Shown: positions 43,151 to 54,859 of the stretch, piece by piece
How the letters are laid out: each line of letters starts with the position of its first letter
Position numbering within the stretch: the first letter of the stretch is position 1
Assembly (NCBI GenBank): GCA_011009095.1
Contig: VTPC01091054.1
Location: 1-64,000, forward strand
Direction of reading: 5' to 3'
DNA length: 64,000 nucleotides
Origin: Ignelater luminosus
Lineage: Eukaryota > Arthropoda > Insecta > Coleoptera > Elateridae
The notes under the pieces: generated by a model
Told to the model about the DNA's origin: nothing
Database searches by the model: none
Seen by the model: the letters and a program-made list of their open reading frames with translations, nothing else
Position numbers and translations under genes: made by a program

Positions 43151-44425
43151 GATGCTTCTACTCAAACTACAATCTGCAAAAGGCCTCGTGGTATGTTTTG
43201 TTATCATCCTGTGAAAGTTCTCTCAAAGAAGTCTCTTTTAGGCGTAATTTTTAATTAGCGCAATTGCCAAGGTGGATAAAGACGAGTGAAGGGCTTTGTC
43301 TTTATTTTTAGGAAGATTGAATAGGCGACGCGGCAGCCACTTGTACAGACCACTATCATCTGCATCTGCATCGTTTTTAAAACCTTGACGTCTTTTGAAA
43401 ATTTAGTTTATCTTTTTGTTTTGTATTTCATTTGATGCTTTTTTTGTTTTGTATGTATTTTGGATGTAGAGTTGAGAGAGAAGTAAAGCTACTTTTTTGT
43501 ATACAACTGGAAAGTTTTCTAATGCACTTGTTCTGCTAGAGGCAGAATACACCCTTTTGAGTTTTAGTGGTAAAATGCTCCTAGGTAGTGACTATTTAGA
43601 TTGTATATACCTTTTATGAAGTGAGCTTTGTGTGTAATGTGAGCACCGTATAGTTTGCTTCTCGAGTGCTTCTAGAGAAGTGCGTTGTTGTGCTGTGTAT
43701 GCGCTGTAGTTTAGTTGAGTGAAGCAGGATACATTGAATGCTTTGTGTAAAGCAGATACGGCTTCGTGTGAAGTGCTGTGGATTTGGTTTTTATGGTTTG
43801 CTTTCCTAGTGTGGAGAAGTTTAATATCCCACAGAGGATCTACTTTGATCCTTTTGTACATTTAATGATTAGATGAGTATAGGTGCTTTTCGACACCTTT
43901 TGACATTACATAGAATTGTTATCCATTTTTTTGTTACATAATAATTTTGTTGTTAACTTTCTCTTTTGTGAGACATCGATTCCATTGTATCTCCATCTCA
44001 GGTTATTTTGTAGCCCCTGCATAGGCCTTCACAGATAGAGATCACTATCACGAACTGGCTTTCTATTTTATTAATTTTTATTGGCTAACCTTTCTGAGGT
44101 TGGTTGGTTAATTCCTTGTAAAAAGGCGTGACATTCAGTATAAATTTCCATTTAATTTTTCTTCAAAAGGAAGTGTTATAGGCATGCGTTTACTAGCATT
44201 GGTGTCTTATAACGTGAGATCCTTCTCGATATTCTTTTTCCAATGTATTTGAACCATTTTGTTCCAATAGAACTTGATGATGCTTTTTGGAAAATTATAA
44301 ATTTTATACTCACCTTGGGTACTAGATTGTTTTTATCAACTTTAATTTTATATGCAATTTGGATATTTTTTTACGATAATATTCGTTAGAATAACAACAA
44401 AAACAAAACATTAAAAACTATCAAA
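43151..44425. other. No gene recognised
   Basis: The minus-strand frame 43592-43861 has no motif. The spacer ends just before the polyadenylation signal of cuticle-peptide gene 2. Confidence 0.45.
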
Positions 44426-44431
44426 TTTATT
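44426..44431 (-). terminator. Polyadenylation signal of cuticle-peptide gene 2
   Basis: AATAAA on the minus strand, 140 nt after the stop codon. Confidence 0.55.
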
Positions 44432-44570
44432 TCTCAAAATCTAATAATAAATACATAAATTTACATAATAATTTACAAATATCAAAACAGAGATTTCGAT
44501 TTTATCGAAATTCGCAGCCAGATTGGATACAAAAATTATTCACGATTAAAGAGTATCCATTTTTAAAAAC

Positions 44571-44850
44571 TTAACCGTGAAGTAATCCTGCACCACCCCA
44601 ACCAGCACCAATTATGGGAGCACCAATAACTCCGGTAGCAAGAGCTGGGCCTGCTAGGACTCCAGCAGCAGGAACTGCAGCAACACCAATTGGGGCGGCA
44701 ATACCAATTGGAGCGGCAATTGCAGCTGGTGCTACAAGACCGGCAGAAGCGACAGCCAAGACGGCGACGACAAAAACAATCTTGAATAATAAATGAAAGA
44801 TAAATTTTATATTGTTATAAATTTTAATAGGAGCTTACCAAGCATTTCAT
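44571..44850 (-). CDS. Small secreted Ala/Pro/Ile-rich cuticle-like peptide, 73 aa, two exons
   Basis: Exon 1 (44850-44839) encodes MKCL after a CTACCACCATG context. The intron is 44838-44781 (58 nt, GTAAGC..TTCAAG, phase 0). Exon 2 (44780-44571) gives IVFVVAVLAVASAGLVAPAA, which completes a signal peptide cleaved near VASA. The mature part repeats IAAPIGIAAPIGVAAVPAAG, then LATGVIGAPIIGAGWGGAG, and ends LLHG. It is a clear paralogue of the gene at 36438-36682: same four-residue first exon, same intron position, same composition. It points in the opposite direction. The plus-strand frame 44614-44796 is its shadow. A structural role in cuticle is inferred from composition and secretion only. 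Confidence 0.85.
44781..44838 (-). other. Intron of cuticle-peptide gene 2
   Basis: 58 nt, in the same place (after codon 4) as in cuticle-peptide gene 1. Confidence 0.82.
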
Positions 44851-44934
44851 GGTGGTAGTTGTTGGTGGTTAACTGTTCTAGTGAAACTGTTGAAGGTGGT
44901 TGGATTTGTATGCTTTCTTGGGTGTCTTTCATAG

Positions 44935-44942
44935 TATATATA
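44935..44942 (-). promoter_or_regulatory. TATA box of cuticle-peptide gene 2
   Basis: TATATATA on the minus strand, about 85 bp before the start codon, comparable with gene 1. Confidence 0.6.
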
Positions 44943-46559
44943 GCGAGAAATTGGCCTTCGAAGTATAAAAAATTAAAGTTGTTTTACCTTTTGTACGCAC
45001 ATAAATTAAAAAAATATAAAGTTTGTGTTACTGGTTAGAAATATTCTAGGCTATTTCGCAATTTGTAATAAACTAAGATTTTTAAATGTTTTTTATATTC
45101 TACATAATAGTTTGTGTATTACAACTTACAACTACTTATACTAGACACTATAAGAGGTTGTTTAAAAGTATAGTTCAATATATGTTTGTAATTGCATCAG
45201 CTGCATTTTATCTTACACTACAGGTACACGGTCTTAACATCAATTAAAACGGACCTTGTCTAGTATGACTTATTGCACTTGACAAATAAATATTGCTTGT
45301 TCCAAGCTTTCCTAGTTTTTTTAAAATTTTTTAACTTGAGAATGTTTGAAAATATAAATCGTGATATTCATGATATTGAAAAGAATGAAAATGTTTGTTT
45401 AAAGTGAGTCAATAAAGATGAAACAAAAACAAATTAATCAAATATACCTTTTTACAATAAAAAGGTAAATTGAAGACGAAAACGCAATAGGTTTATAGAC
45501 GTTTTTATCGAAATGCTTACATTATAAAAACGGGCCATGACTAGAAAATAGAAATTTTTTGAGCCTTTATAAAACTACAAATAGTTTGTATTAAATCAAG
45601 TTGTCATGGTTATCTCTTCTGTTTATTTAATGGAACACACTGATTTCTGCAATAAGTGTGGTGCAAAAATCGAGCAAGCATGCACAGTGTATTCCCATTT
45701 TTGCGTTTACATTGAAAATTATTAGTCCAGGAGACAGGAAATATTTCCTATGTAATTTTCACATGGTTAGGCAGTAGTGATTTTTTAAGGGAAACTGATT
45801 TGAGGTATTATGTTGAGTATAAGGTTATGTTACCGCGGTCCAAAAGTCCTTGCTTCAGCCGCCATCTTGAAAACTAGTTTTTATCAAATATCTCGAGAAC
45901 GGCTAGCTTTACGACAAAGAGTGTTAAGACATTGTTGTAGAAAAGGAACGCCTCTACAAGTTTTGTATAAAACATTTTTCAAATTACAGCCTTTAGACAT
46001 TTGTATTTACAGTTTTTGTACATTTTCTCGTCAATGGTAACTTGTAGATTAAAAATAGGTATTATCAATCTTGTAAAGCATCCGATTTTCTACCAGTTTT
46101 TTATAAAACATTTTTTTGTACAAACAATAGTTTACAGTCTATAGTATGGTAGATAACAGTGGAACGTTTTTAGTAAGCACTGTACGGTATTTCGAAGTGT
46201 ATATGTTACCGGCAAAGTATGTAATCTGACATTGTATAGAATTCTTAGGTATTATTAAGAATTCCTAAAATCATCAGGCATTGTATAAAATAAATCATAG
46301 TATATGCATTTCCTAGGCATTATACAGAATGCCGATTTAATAACTGGCAATGTATGAAATAACCACAACAATATATTTGAAATAGTAGTTGAAGTGCGTG
46401 CTGACTGGCTGGCTTGCCACGCCGACGCACGTGCTGTTCCCGTAACAAGAATCTTGTTCATGAAAGATAGAATTAAAAAGTAAAAAACAATCTACATGCA
46501 AAGAATTGTGTTTATATTGACGATGAGCAGTACACAGTGTGAATTAATGATGTTAATAA
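44943..46559. other. No gene recognised
   Basis: The stretch at 45830-46040 has a repeat-like look (TCTCGAGAACGGCTAGCTTT followed by AAATACAG-type words). From 46220 to 46350 it has recurring CATTGTATA/GGCATTATAC words and a perfect hairpin with 9-bp arms at 46239-46264 (GAATTCTTA/TAAGAATTC). No gene could be read. Confidence 0.4.
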
Positions 46560-47640
46560 TGCGAAATCGACCTCAAAAAAAGTTCCGAGAAATCATTCGT
46601 ATACGAAACGTTATGATATTCTCACAATTGATCAGAATAGCAATCTTATATTTCCTGTTAAAGAATCTGGGCGCAACTTACTTTACTACGTTTCTGATAG
46701 TGAACTATATGATGTGATACATCAAGCTCATATTACTGTCGGTCATGGAGGAAGAGACCGCATGATTAAAAAACTGTCAAATCGATATAAAACCGTAACT
46801 CGATATGATATAGAGCTATACATCCAACTTTGTGACCCGTGTCAACAAAAACAGGAAGGTGTCAATTCCCGTTGCCAAGTGACCTTAATCGACTTTCAGT
46901 CTTGCCCAGATGGCGAATACAAGTTTATACTGGTTTACCAGGACCACCTGACTAAATTCGTTGTATTGCGAGGCCTTAAATCGAAACCGGCTATACTCTA
47001 ATCAGATAATGTCAGTGAATTTGCGAATCAGATTATTTGTAACTTAAAGCAGTACGGCTTGACTATTGTGCATGACCATCCGAGGCACTCTCAGATCCAA
47101 TGTAATGTTGAGAGGGTAAAGCAAGATATCGAAAACATGTTGACTACACGACTGCGAGACAATACTACTGGACACTGAAATGAAGGTTATAATTTATACA
47201 ACTTATGAAAAATAGAGCTTTTTATTCTGGAATCAAACAAACACTTTACGAGGCTTTTTTTGGATGTAAAATAAAAGTAGGCATTACATTGTCAAATGAA
47301 GTTGCGCAAAATCTTGAGATTGAAAAAGATTTAAAGAGAGTTATTATCAATAATACTAATCAAGGTAACGCACAAAATGAACCTGCTCAGGATGTAACTT
47401 CTAAAACGCCAGAGCTACGTGATCAACCTTCAGCTACTATAGATATAGTTAACAAGCCATCAAATGCTTTATATTGTACATGTTTCAAAGAGATAAGTAA
47501 AACTCAGACTTACAAAGGATGCAAACAAACTATTCATTCCATCTGTGCTGTGCCACAAAAATTAAATAATGACGAGGGTCATGGGTCAGTTTTTATGTTC
47601 TATATGCTCGAGAACAAGCAGAAAGAATGTTGAGACATAG
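46560..47640 (+). pseudogene. KRBA2-like (KRAB-A domain-containing 2-type) retroviral-fold integrase, broken
   Basis: The frame is open from about 46560: RYDILTIDQNSNLIFPVKES, LLYYVSDSELYDVIHQAHIT, VGHGGRDRMIKKLSNRYKTV and YIQLCDPCQQKQEG, the HHCC zinc finger. The integrase core follows with RCQVTLIDFQSCPDGEYKFI and YQDHLTKFVVLRGLK. An in-frame deletion of about 25 residues then leads to a stop in place of His before SDNVSEFANQ, and HPRHSQIQCNVERVKQDIEN carries the glutamate. Another stop replaces Trp in TGH-stop-NEG. After a frameshift, MKNRAFYSGIKQTLYEAFFG follows, and finally a Cys/His finger: YCTCFKEI..YKGCKQTIHSICAVP. The three catalytic acids can all be placed. No LTRs were identified. 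Confidence 0.8.
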
Positions 47641-48074
47641 CATGTAACGGGAAAAAGCTGAAAAGGAGCCCTAATTCCCGTGTAGGCCAGAAGTCGGAAG
47701 ATGTTCAATCCCGTAGCTCGAAGTCGAAGCAGGGGGGGTTCCAAAATAGTAAATAACCCAAGTAAGTATGTTCTTGCTTAAACCTAAAGCTTAAATGTTA
47801 ACTAAAAAGCCTAAAAGGAATACCCAAAGGACGCCAGGGAACAGTAACACTAAACAATGTAATCTGTCAACCTGTCCCCAGATCGACAAACACCCTGTAT
47901 ATAAGTATCCACTTTGTAAAGATCCTGTATATGCAAACTTGCAAATCGTATCTTGATGTTAAAATACACTTTCAACTTAGCCGAAAGAGCATCGGCTCAA
48001 TAAATAATATAAAAAACATAAAGTAATAATGTCATGATATACATTAAACTCCAGCTTTTCTCTCTCGCTCTCAT
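47641..48074. other. Decayed 3' end of the integrase copy and spacer
   Basis: Just after the stop at 47631 the other frames still read EQAERMLRHSM and REKAEK, the usual family ending. A TATATAAG word at 47899 and AATAAA at 47999 are present but are not linked to a gene. Confidence 0.4.
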
Positions 48075-48690
48075 AACTGAAAAGAATGTGAAGGCGAGAA
48101 AGGAGGTCTCAGAATAAGTAGGAAGAAGACTGAGTACCTGTGGTTTGGTGGAGAAGGAAAACAGGAGAGGTGAAGTTACAGGGAGAAAGCTTAACAAGGA
48201 TACGTGACTTCAAGTACCACGGGTTATACGTCACAGAAAGCGAAAACCTTAAAAGAGAGATAGATCATAGGATTCAAGCAGGTTGTATGAACTGGAAACA
48301 GATTACCGGGATGCTGTGCGATAAACGTATAAGACGTAGAACAAAGGAGAAGATTTTTAAATCAATGGTGAGACCAGCATTAATCTATGGCAGCGAGACA
48401 TGGCCCATGGAGAAGATACAAGAAAAGAAGTTAGACATGGCGGGAATGAGAATGTTGCAATGGACTATGGGAAAGACGAAGAGGGACAGGGTAAGGAAAG
48501 AGTGCTTTAGAGAGCAGGCAGAGGTAGTTGAGACTTCCAAGTGACCCAGGAAAAACCTAGAGGAAGATGGAAAGATTGTGTCGCAGAAGACCTGTGGGAG
48601 AAGGAGTTAACATCTGAGGACCCGAAGGACACAACGGAATGGAGAAAGAGAATGATGAACAGCGAACGTTAACCGATAGGGTGTTATGGT
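48075..48690 (+). pseudogene. LINE reverse transcriptase C-terminal fragment
   Basis: In two frames: ISRKKTEYLWFG, then RDFKYHGLYVTESENLKREI, DHRIQAGCMNWKQITGMLCD, KIFKSMVRPALIYGSETWPM and MAGMRMLQWTMGKTKRDRVR, and after a deletion VVETSK..PRKNLEEDGKIV and EWRKRMMNSER. This is the end of an endonuclease-type LINE RT (IQAGWNNWKKVTGVLCDKR and RPAMMYGAETW in better copies). It belongs to a different family from the LINE at 37742-41580. The region with LRWYGHV is deleted. The 3' end lies near 48690. Confidence 0.75.
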
Positions 48691-50429
48691 TTTTAATTTT
48701 TGTAAAATTAATCCGCAATAATTTAATTCAAATCGAGATGCGTGGCGACCTCTATTGAGGAATAGTGAGTGGATTGACGAGCTTCAGAGAGGAAGTCCAA
48801 CGCTGGTGAGAAAAAGTTTTGTGCGACGTTTTTTACAAACATTTAGCTGTTGTGGCCTATGAAGATTATCGTTTAGTGAAGTGTTCTTAGGATATATCAG
48901 CGTAGTGCTGGATTTTATAAAGGGGTTGCCGTTAGAGCTTATTCTTTGGAAGTAGGGCTTCTTCTTCCTTTCGCTGTTAAGCGGAACTTGTTCAGTGGAA
49001 TTCGTCGTCATTTTGTCCCTTCTTGCTGTGTGGATGCGGCCAGTCTACGACGCTTCAAGTAAATAGATACGCAGTTACCCGGGTGGACAACGATTTGGAT
49101 CGTACAGCTACGCAAGGTTAGTGTACACCCATTAATATCGTCGTTTTTTTTATACCCCCTTGTGAGTTAAAGAAACAAGTGCATTCAAAACTTGTTCAGT
49201 GGAAAACACACAAGGAAGTTTCTCCTTGGCATTATTGTAAACATTTATAACAACGGTTTCTAGTATACTCATTGTGGTATTGTGTTTGGTTCATTACTTA
49301 TTTTTACAAATAAAGAATTTTATAATCCGGTAATGTTCAGCGTAAATCAGTTTTAATTTTTTTTATCATAATTATTTGGCTTGGTTTTAATTTGTTTGTA
49401 TGACTTAATTCATTGTCGATTTTATTTAAATGAAATTAAATATTTCCTTTTCGTAAGATATATTTAGTGCAGTCGTAAGCTGTTTAAACGGAGGACCTGC
49501 TTCCGGCCTGCACCACCATCGCCACCAGACCAACATCACCGTGGACGGCGGGAGTGCGGACTGCTTGGTACCCGACATAGCGTGCACGACCGGAGTTATA
49601 CATTTTTCCAATTCACCAGCCATAGAGAAATTAAGTTTTCTAAATGGCAGCCACCTACGGTGGCATTTTATTCATTGATACTGTTTAAACGGCGTCGACG
49701 GGTGCCCAGGCATTTGGCGTTTCTGGGAATCTCCTCGAGCGTCACTGGCCTGAATTTTGCTGCGCAGTAAGATCGAGCACAATTATTGACGTTTACTTTA
49801 TAAGGATTTTGTTTTTGTATAATCAACAGTTTATTTGTTTTGTTTTATTTTTATTTTCTTTTTTTTTATTTTTCTAATAGATTTATAGTTTGAAAGATAG
49901 TTTTATTATTGTAATTGTATGCACTGGTTTGAGCGAAAATATCGAAGTCACCAAAGCATTTGATTAATTTGATTCAGTTATATTAAGTTTCACTAATAAA
50001 GAATATACCGGGTGACTCAAAAACCTTGACATACTGAGTGATCCAAAGAAAATGATTTGTTGATTCAATTTGAATATTCTAAATTTAATTAAAAAACATT
50101 TATACAGAGTGAAGTGAAAATACTTTTGTATAAGGCGGTTTAACGCCTTGAGTAAGCTTTTGTTTCAGAAAGTCTAAGTAAGTATTTGTAAAGTTGTTGC
50201 CGATTTAAGAGGGACTATGGTCCTTTTGAATCTTGTGATCTGGCTGAATGAATAGTGGCGCCTTCTAATAATAGCGATTTTGAGCTATTTTAGTGGTAAG
50301 TAGGCATTTCGAACCTAGCCGTCTTCGATTGTTTGCTAGTTTGGGTATCAGAGAAGAAGAAGCGGTGTCTTTTAAGTAACAATCAGGGAAATCCCTTATC
50401 ATACTGTTGCTAACTAACTTTAGATAGAC
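48691..50429. other. No gene recognised
   Basis: It contains GC-richer blocks around 48960-49120 and 49480-49760 with open frames on both strands but no motif. A CCGGGTGACTCAAAAACC word near 50009 is like the ends of some small DNA transposons; no partner end was found. Confidence 0.4.
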
Positions 50430-50530
50430 AACAGCTGCTAGCTCAGTTGTTTAAGTCAAAGACTACAAACCAAAAGATATCGAGTTCAAACACCGACGAG
50501 AAATTATCTAAATAAATAGAAAGATATGAT
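50430..50530 (+). repeat. tRNA-derived SINE-like sequence (copy 2)
   Basis: The A-box TAGCTCAGTTGT starts at 50439 and the B-box GAGTTCAAACACC at 50482, exactly 43 nt apart as in tRNA genes. The arrangement repeats that at 10797-10849. No acceptor stem pairing is seen, so a SINE is preferred over a tRNA gene. Confidence 0.5.
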
Positions 50531-52520
50531 AAGCAATCCTCATTTTATTTGAATATTGAAGGTGTGTTTATTTCTAAAAATAAATCGCAAAGGATAGAAT
50601 GAAATAAAACGAATTTCTGTTTTTTTATTTTATTCGTTACATTTATTGTAGTTATTTTCCACAAACAAGTTAAAATCTTGTTGTATCTAAATATTTCTGT
50701 ATTCAACGCTCGTCTTGTGTTTTATTTATAGCTTAACATGTAACGAATTTATCTAGATAGATTTATTTGAATAAGTTTTAGATTTATACTGAAATTACCA
50801 CCAGAGTAAAATGTTAATTTACTTTTGCATAAATATAAAACCGCCCAAAAGCAAATTTGAATTACAAACAATATTGTTTTGTATTTAAGATGATATTCGC
50901 TTTATCCCCTTGCTCTGGCCAATTACAATATTAGCAGCATACTTTTCCGTCGATTGCTGGCAATAAGGAGAAACATAAAAAAGAATAATTTCCTCAATTT
51001 CACGATTTTCCCTGACAAAATATTTCTTCTTTTTTTTAATAAATGGTTTTGTATTTATTGTGTGGGAAGGAGGGAAATTTCGATCACACATCAAAACCGT
51101 TACAATCTGTTTATGATTGAAAGCATCAGTGGTCGACAATATGGCAATTGGGAAATGTCACATGTCAGTTTTGTCACAGTCAGGATTGCCTCGCGATAAA
51201 TTAATAACAGGCCTTCTCCCTTGCCCACACAAATCGGTTTAGCATTATATCTCATAATTCGTTTGGCTTTGAAACGTACACACGCATATTATTGCGTTAA
51301 AAGGAATTAATGATTGATAGAGAAAGAGTTATATTTAAAAGGTGAACATTCATTAAGAAGAGTACACTCGGTTAGCTGACAAAAACTAAAATAGTAAGTT
51401 AATTAATGACTTTGCGAACTAGAGCCGTCTATAGCAAATTTTAATCAAGTTAAAATTGTAAAACACAGCATGTATATGAAAGCTTCAGCTGGGTAATAAT
51501 AACATTAAAAGTTGTGAAGCGCATTTCAGCATGTTATTGAAACAAAAGCGAAGAGTGGTTTGTTGAGTTAATATTAATCTTGAAAACTAGAACATAGTCA
51601 TTAACGTAGTTCATCTTTTTCCATTTATAAATTTCCTTTTCAGCTAAATTAAACAACGATTAACAATTACAATATAGCTTATCATTAACAAAGCTAAATT
51701 GACCCAAATATGCATAAGAAACACAATATACGAAATGAAATAAAATTAAAATACCCAAGTAAAATGTTGTAATTGGTCCCGGTTGTCGTAGAAACAATTT
51801 CATTTTCGCGGTAACCGGCTGTCGGGAAACGCAGACGGCCCAAACGGCTCACTGGGCCGAATATGGTGTTCCTTTATTACTTTTCTTTTCTTTCTACTCT
51901 TTCCGAAACATTGACCAATTTTAGCTCGTGTCAAATTATAACGATTACGATCTGCGAGCGGTTTAACTGAAAAATCGACCAACGACGCTAAAAGAAGCCT
52001 CTAACTATTCGTTAACTCTTAACTATCTTTATAGTTCAGTGTGGAAATTAAACAGAAAGTGTGATATCCATTTGAGTAAAGTCTGCGAAAGTTTGCCTTT
52101 AAAAATGAAATTTCTTTGTAGAACAAGTTCTCTCTATTGCCAACATCAAATTAAAATAGAAACTAGCAATGTAGCGAAATATTTTATTTTTGTTTCTAAT
52201 TTTACATTTTATATCTTTTCTCTGGTTTTTGTTTCTTCTTAACTTGCAGCTAGAGGATGATTTTGTTTTAAACTTATCTTTCTTTCCTTGTGTATTCTTT
52301 TACTGATTTTATTACTTTCTGTCTAAATTTAAATGCAAAAGATTGTTGGAATAAAAAGAATATAGTTTCATTCTAAATTGAATTAATCATTCAAACACAG
52401 TATAAGAATTTACAAATTGCTCACTGGGAAGAATATTTAACATTCTAGTAATCTTCAAGGTTTGCTTAATTCTCTGTAAGCAAAATCGTAATCTTTTTTT
52501 TCCTTCCAGGAAGGTACAAA
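50531..52520. other. No gene recognised
   Basis: AT-rich. The minus-strand frame 51800-51982 lies in a short GC-rich island (51770-51860) without a recognisable motif. Confidence 0.45.
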
Positions 52521-52576
52521 CTTGTTCCGCGTTGGTCACACAAATGTAGTGATTCAGGACCTACCTGTATCACTCC
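52521..52576 (+). repeat. Short dispersed repeat, copy A (partner at 57672-57730)
   Basis: TTGTTCCGCGTTGGTCACA and ACCTACCTGTATCACTCC match TTGTTCCACGTTGGCCACA and ACCTACCTGTGTCACTCC at 57674-57730 with similar spacing. Confidence 0.6.
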
Positions 52577-53249
52577 AAAACCATACAGAAAAGAATAACG
52601 CCCAGTATCTATTTGCCCCAAGCCGATTCTAATCACCAACGCAACCAACGTCGTAAGTATTCATAGCACAGCAACATTCTGCAGCATCAAGCCCGCTACG
52701 TTAAGCAGAAACGGCGACCACTAGAAGCGTCGTCTTCTAAATTACGACCAGATACCCAGATGTACCTGCCAAAAGTACCCACGCCCAGAAAAGTGGAGTG
52801 GACTGTACCGAGTCCTGCAACGAGAGGGAAATGCGTATCGCTATCGTCTATCTCACTGAGGCCAAGGACCGCATTCTCAAGCCTTACTTAGATAAAGTTA
52901 GAGCAGCCTTAAGTGTGTTGTGAGTTTTTAAATTTTATTATTTTTCTTTATTAGTTACTCACCTATTTGCTTTCTCTCACGCGACTGATGTTTAGTTCCA
53001 GCGATGTAAAATCAGATCCAATCCCAACAAAAACTCAGGTGATTTTGTTTAGACGCCCAAGCATGTCTTCCCAGCAAAGACTCATAGAGAACCACATCCA
53101 CCCAGAACTATAAAACAGCCGTCTACAACTGTCCTTCAACGCACCCTACTTGAGCACCGCATTTTCAACTTGAACCCAAAAAGCCAGGTGATGCCGATGC
53201 TGCAATATCGTGTAGTAGCGTATCACTTTTCTGTCTGTTTTACGCGGCG
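52577..53249. other. No gene recognised; retroelement-leader-like
   Basis: It sits between two dispersed repeats (52521-52576 and 53250-53530) and may belong to the same unidentified element. No protein motif could be read. Confidence 0.35.
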
Positions 53250-53530
53250 GTGGCAATCCCCGGATGCCACAAGCGCATCTTTATCCACATTTACAAGACT
53301 TTCTTCTGCCCCACCATAAATTATAGTTTTGTCTATCACGGAGCTGCTGCTCAGAAAGGAAAGAGCAGTTAATCAAAGGTTACCTCGACTAGGTTGCTTC
53401 AACCCTTTCAGGAAGGTTTGCAAGTTAGCCAAAATACTTCTGATAGATACTGGTGTCTGGACTCAACTTCTTCTGCGACGGCGGCTTTGGAAACTAAAAC
53501 ATCTCTTTTCCTTCCATTCTCCTTGACCAA
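53250..53530 (+). repeat. Dispersed repeat, copy B (partner at 30796-31050)
   Basis: It aligns along its whole length with 30796-31050. The shared coding-like pieces are DATSAS and FNPFRKVCKLAKI. Several small indels shift the frame between copies. Confidence 0.6.
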
Positions 53531-54859
53531 GTCTCTGACCTTTTTAACAAACCCAAAGACTTCTTCGAAAATGCCCTGTTTAATCTTGAATTAAACAGAT
53601 TATTTTCCATTTAAAACATAATTTTAATTTTCATAAAATTAAATCAAATGTAACATTTCAACATAAATTATTTTCAATAACGAAACTTCTGGGTCATTTA
53701 CAACATATTATAAGAAATGCGTCACATTTCATTGTACAGGAATGTACCAATCAGCACTTCTACAATCAAAGTGTATCGAGTTACATAAACGAGTTTACTA
53801 TGTTGTACTATAAACGTATTAAACAATAAATAAAGAAAAGTCTAGGTCAGTAAAAAGATACACTGATTGTAAAACCAAAAGTGCAGAATTGTTCTATATT
53901 ATTTGTTACTTGCATATTTGTTATTTTTCTGTGTTACCTAGTTTATAATTTGTTATTAATGTCAGCATGTCAATTTTGTATATAAGAAAAAATTTGGAAC
54001 ATAATAAATCAGTATCAAGCATTCACTTGTTTTTTACTCACAAATGTATTGCCGGTAATAAGCCATTACTACTACCTTAATAAGTCTGTGAGGCTGCAGT
54101 TTTCAGCAATACATAACAAACAACCTTCTATTGAAGTTTGTTCAGCCCTCTTGGCTACTAGATACCTACGTCCCACCTGATTTATATCAACAACACACCA
54201 GACACATTACTAAATGCTCGGAATAACCAAACACAACGTTCGCAATTTTTTAATCCTTTAACAAAACCACCCTCACAAGAAATAGAAACTAAAACCAAAT
54301 TTATTAATTTACAGCCTGAACATCGAGACGACAGTACTTTTACGTACTTTAGCTACTTTCAGCGTTGTCAAGTTTGTTTCTGATTAAATCTAAGTCATAT
54401 CTAAAGTTACCAGATAATGACGTCATCCCAAAGGAATAAAAGTCGAACTTTATACGGGAGCATGAGCAGAAGCGGGTTGCGGTGATTGCCATTGCGATGA
54501 ACAGAAGCGGTGGGGCTGACGGACCCGTTCGACCACGGTGTCGACTCGCCAATCCCTTCACAGCTCTTTTCGTAAAAAGTAGGCCAGACATCACGCACAA
54601 CCGCGTGCTTTATTTAAGTTCTTCCTTTTCCCACAAAACGAATTTTGATTCAAGGCAAAAGAAGCGTTACTTTGACATCAAATGCTGCAGTGATTCCAGT
54701 TCACTCGGTAGAGCAGTTTTAACCAGCAGCATTTAGAAGCAGCAGTAGCATTATCCAGAGCCTCCTCTAGCAAGTTTATTACGAATCTAAGTTCACTAAG
54801 TTAAGCAGGAGTAGCCAGAAAAATGTCGAAGATTTCTAAGAGTCTTTCTCTTTCTTCCT
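53531..54859. other. No gene recognised
   Basis: A TATATAAG word at 53978 and AATAAA at 54003 lie close together, as in LTRs, but no edges were found. GC content rises after 54400. Confidence 0.4.

Noticed and set aside
44614..44796. Ala/Thr-rich plus-strand frame
   Set aside because: Shadow of the minus-strand cuticle-peptide gene.
49426..49770. Open frames on both strands in a GC-richer block
   Set aside because: Neither translation shows a motif or a convincing start, and they overlap each other.
50430..50530. Possible true tRNA gene
   Set aside because: A and B boxes are present at the right spacing, but no acceptor or anticodon stem can be paired, so a SINE is preferred.
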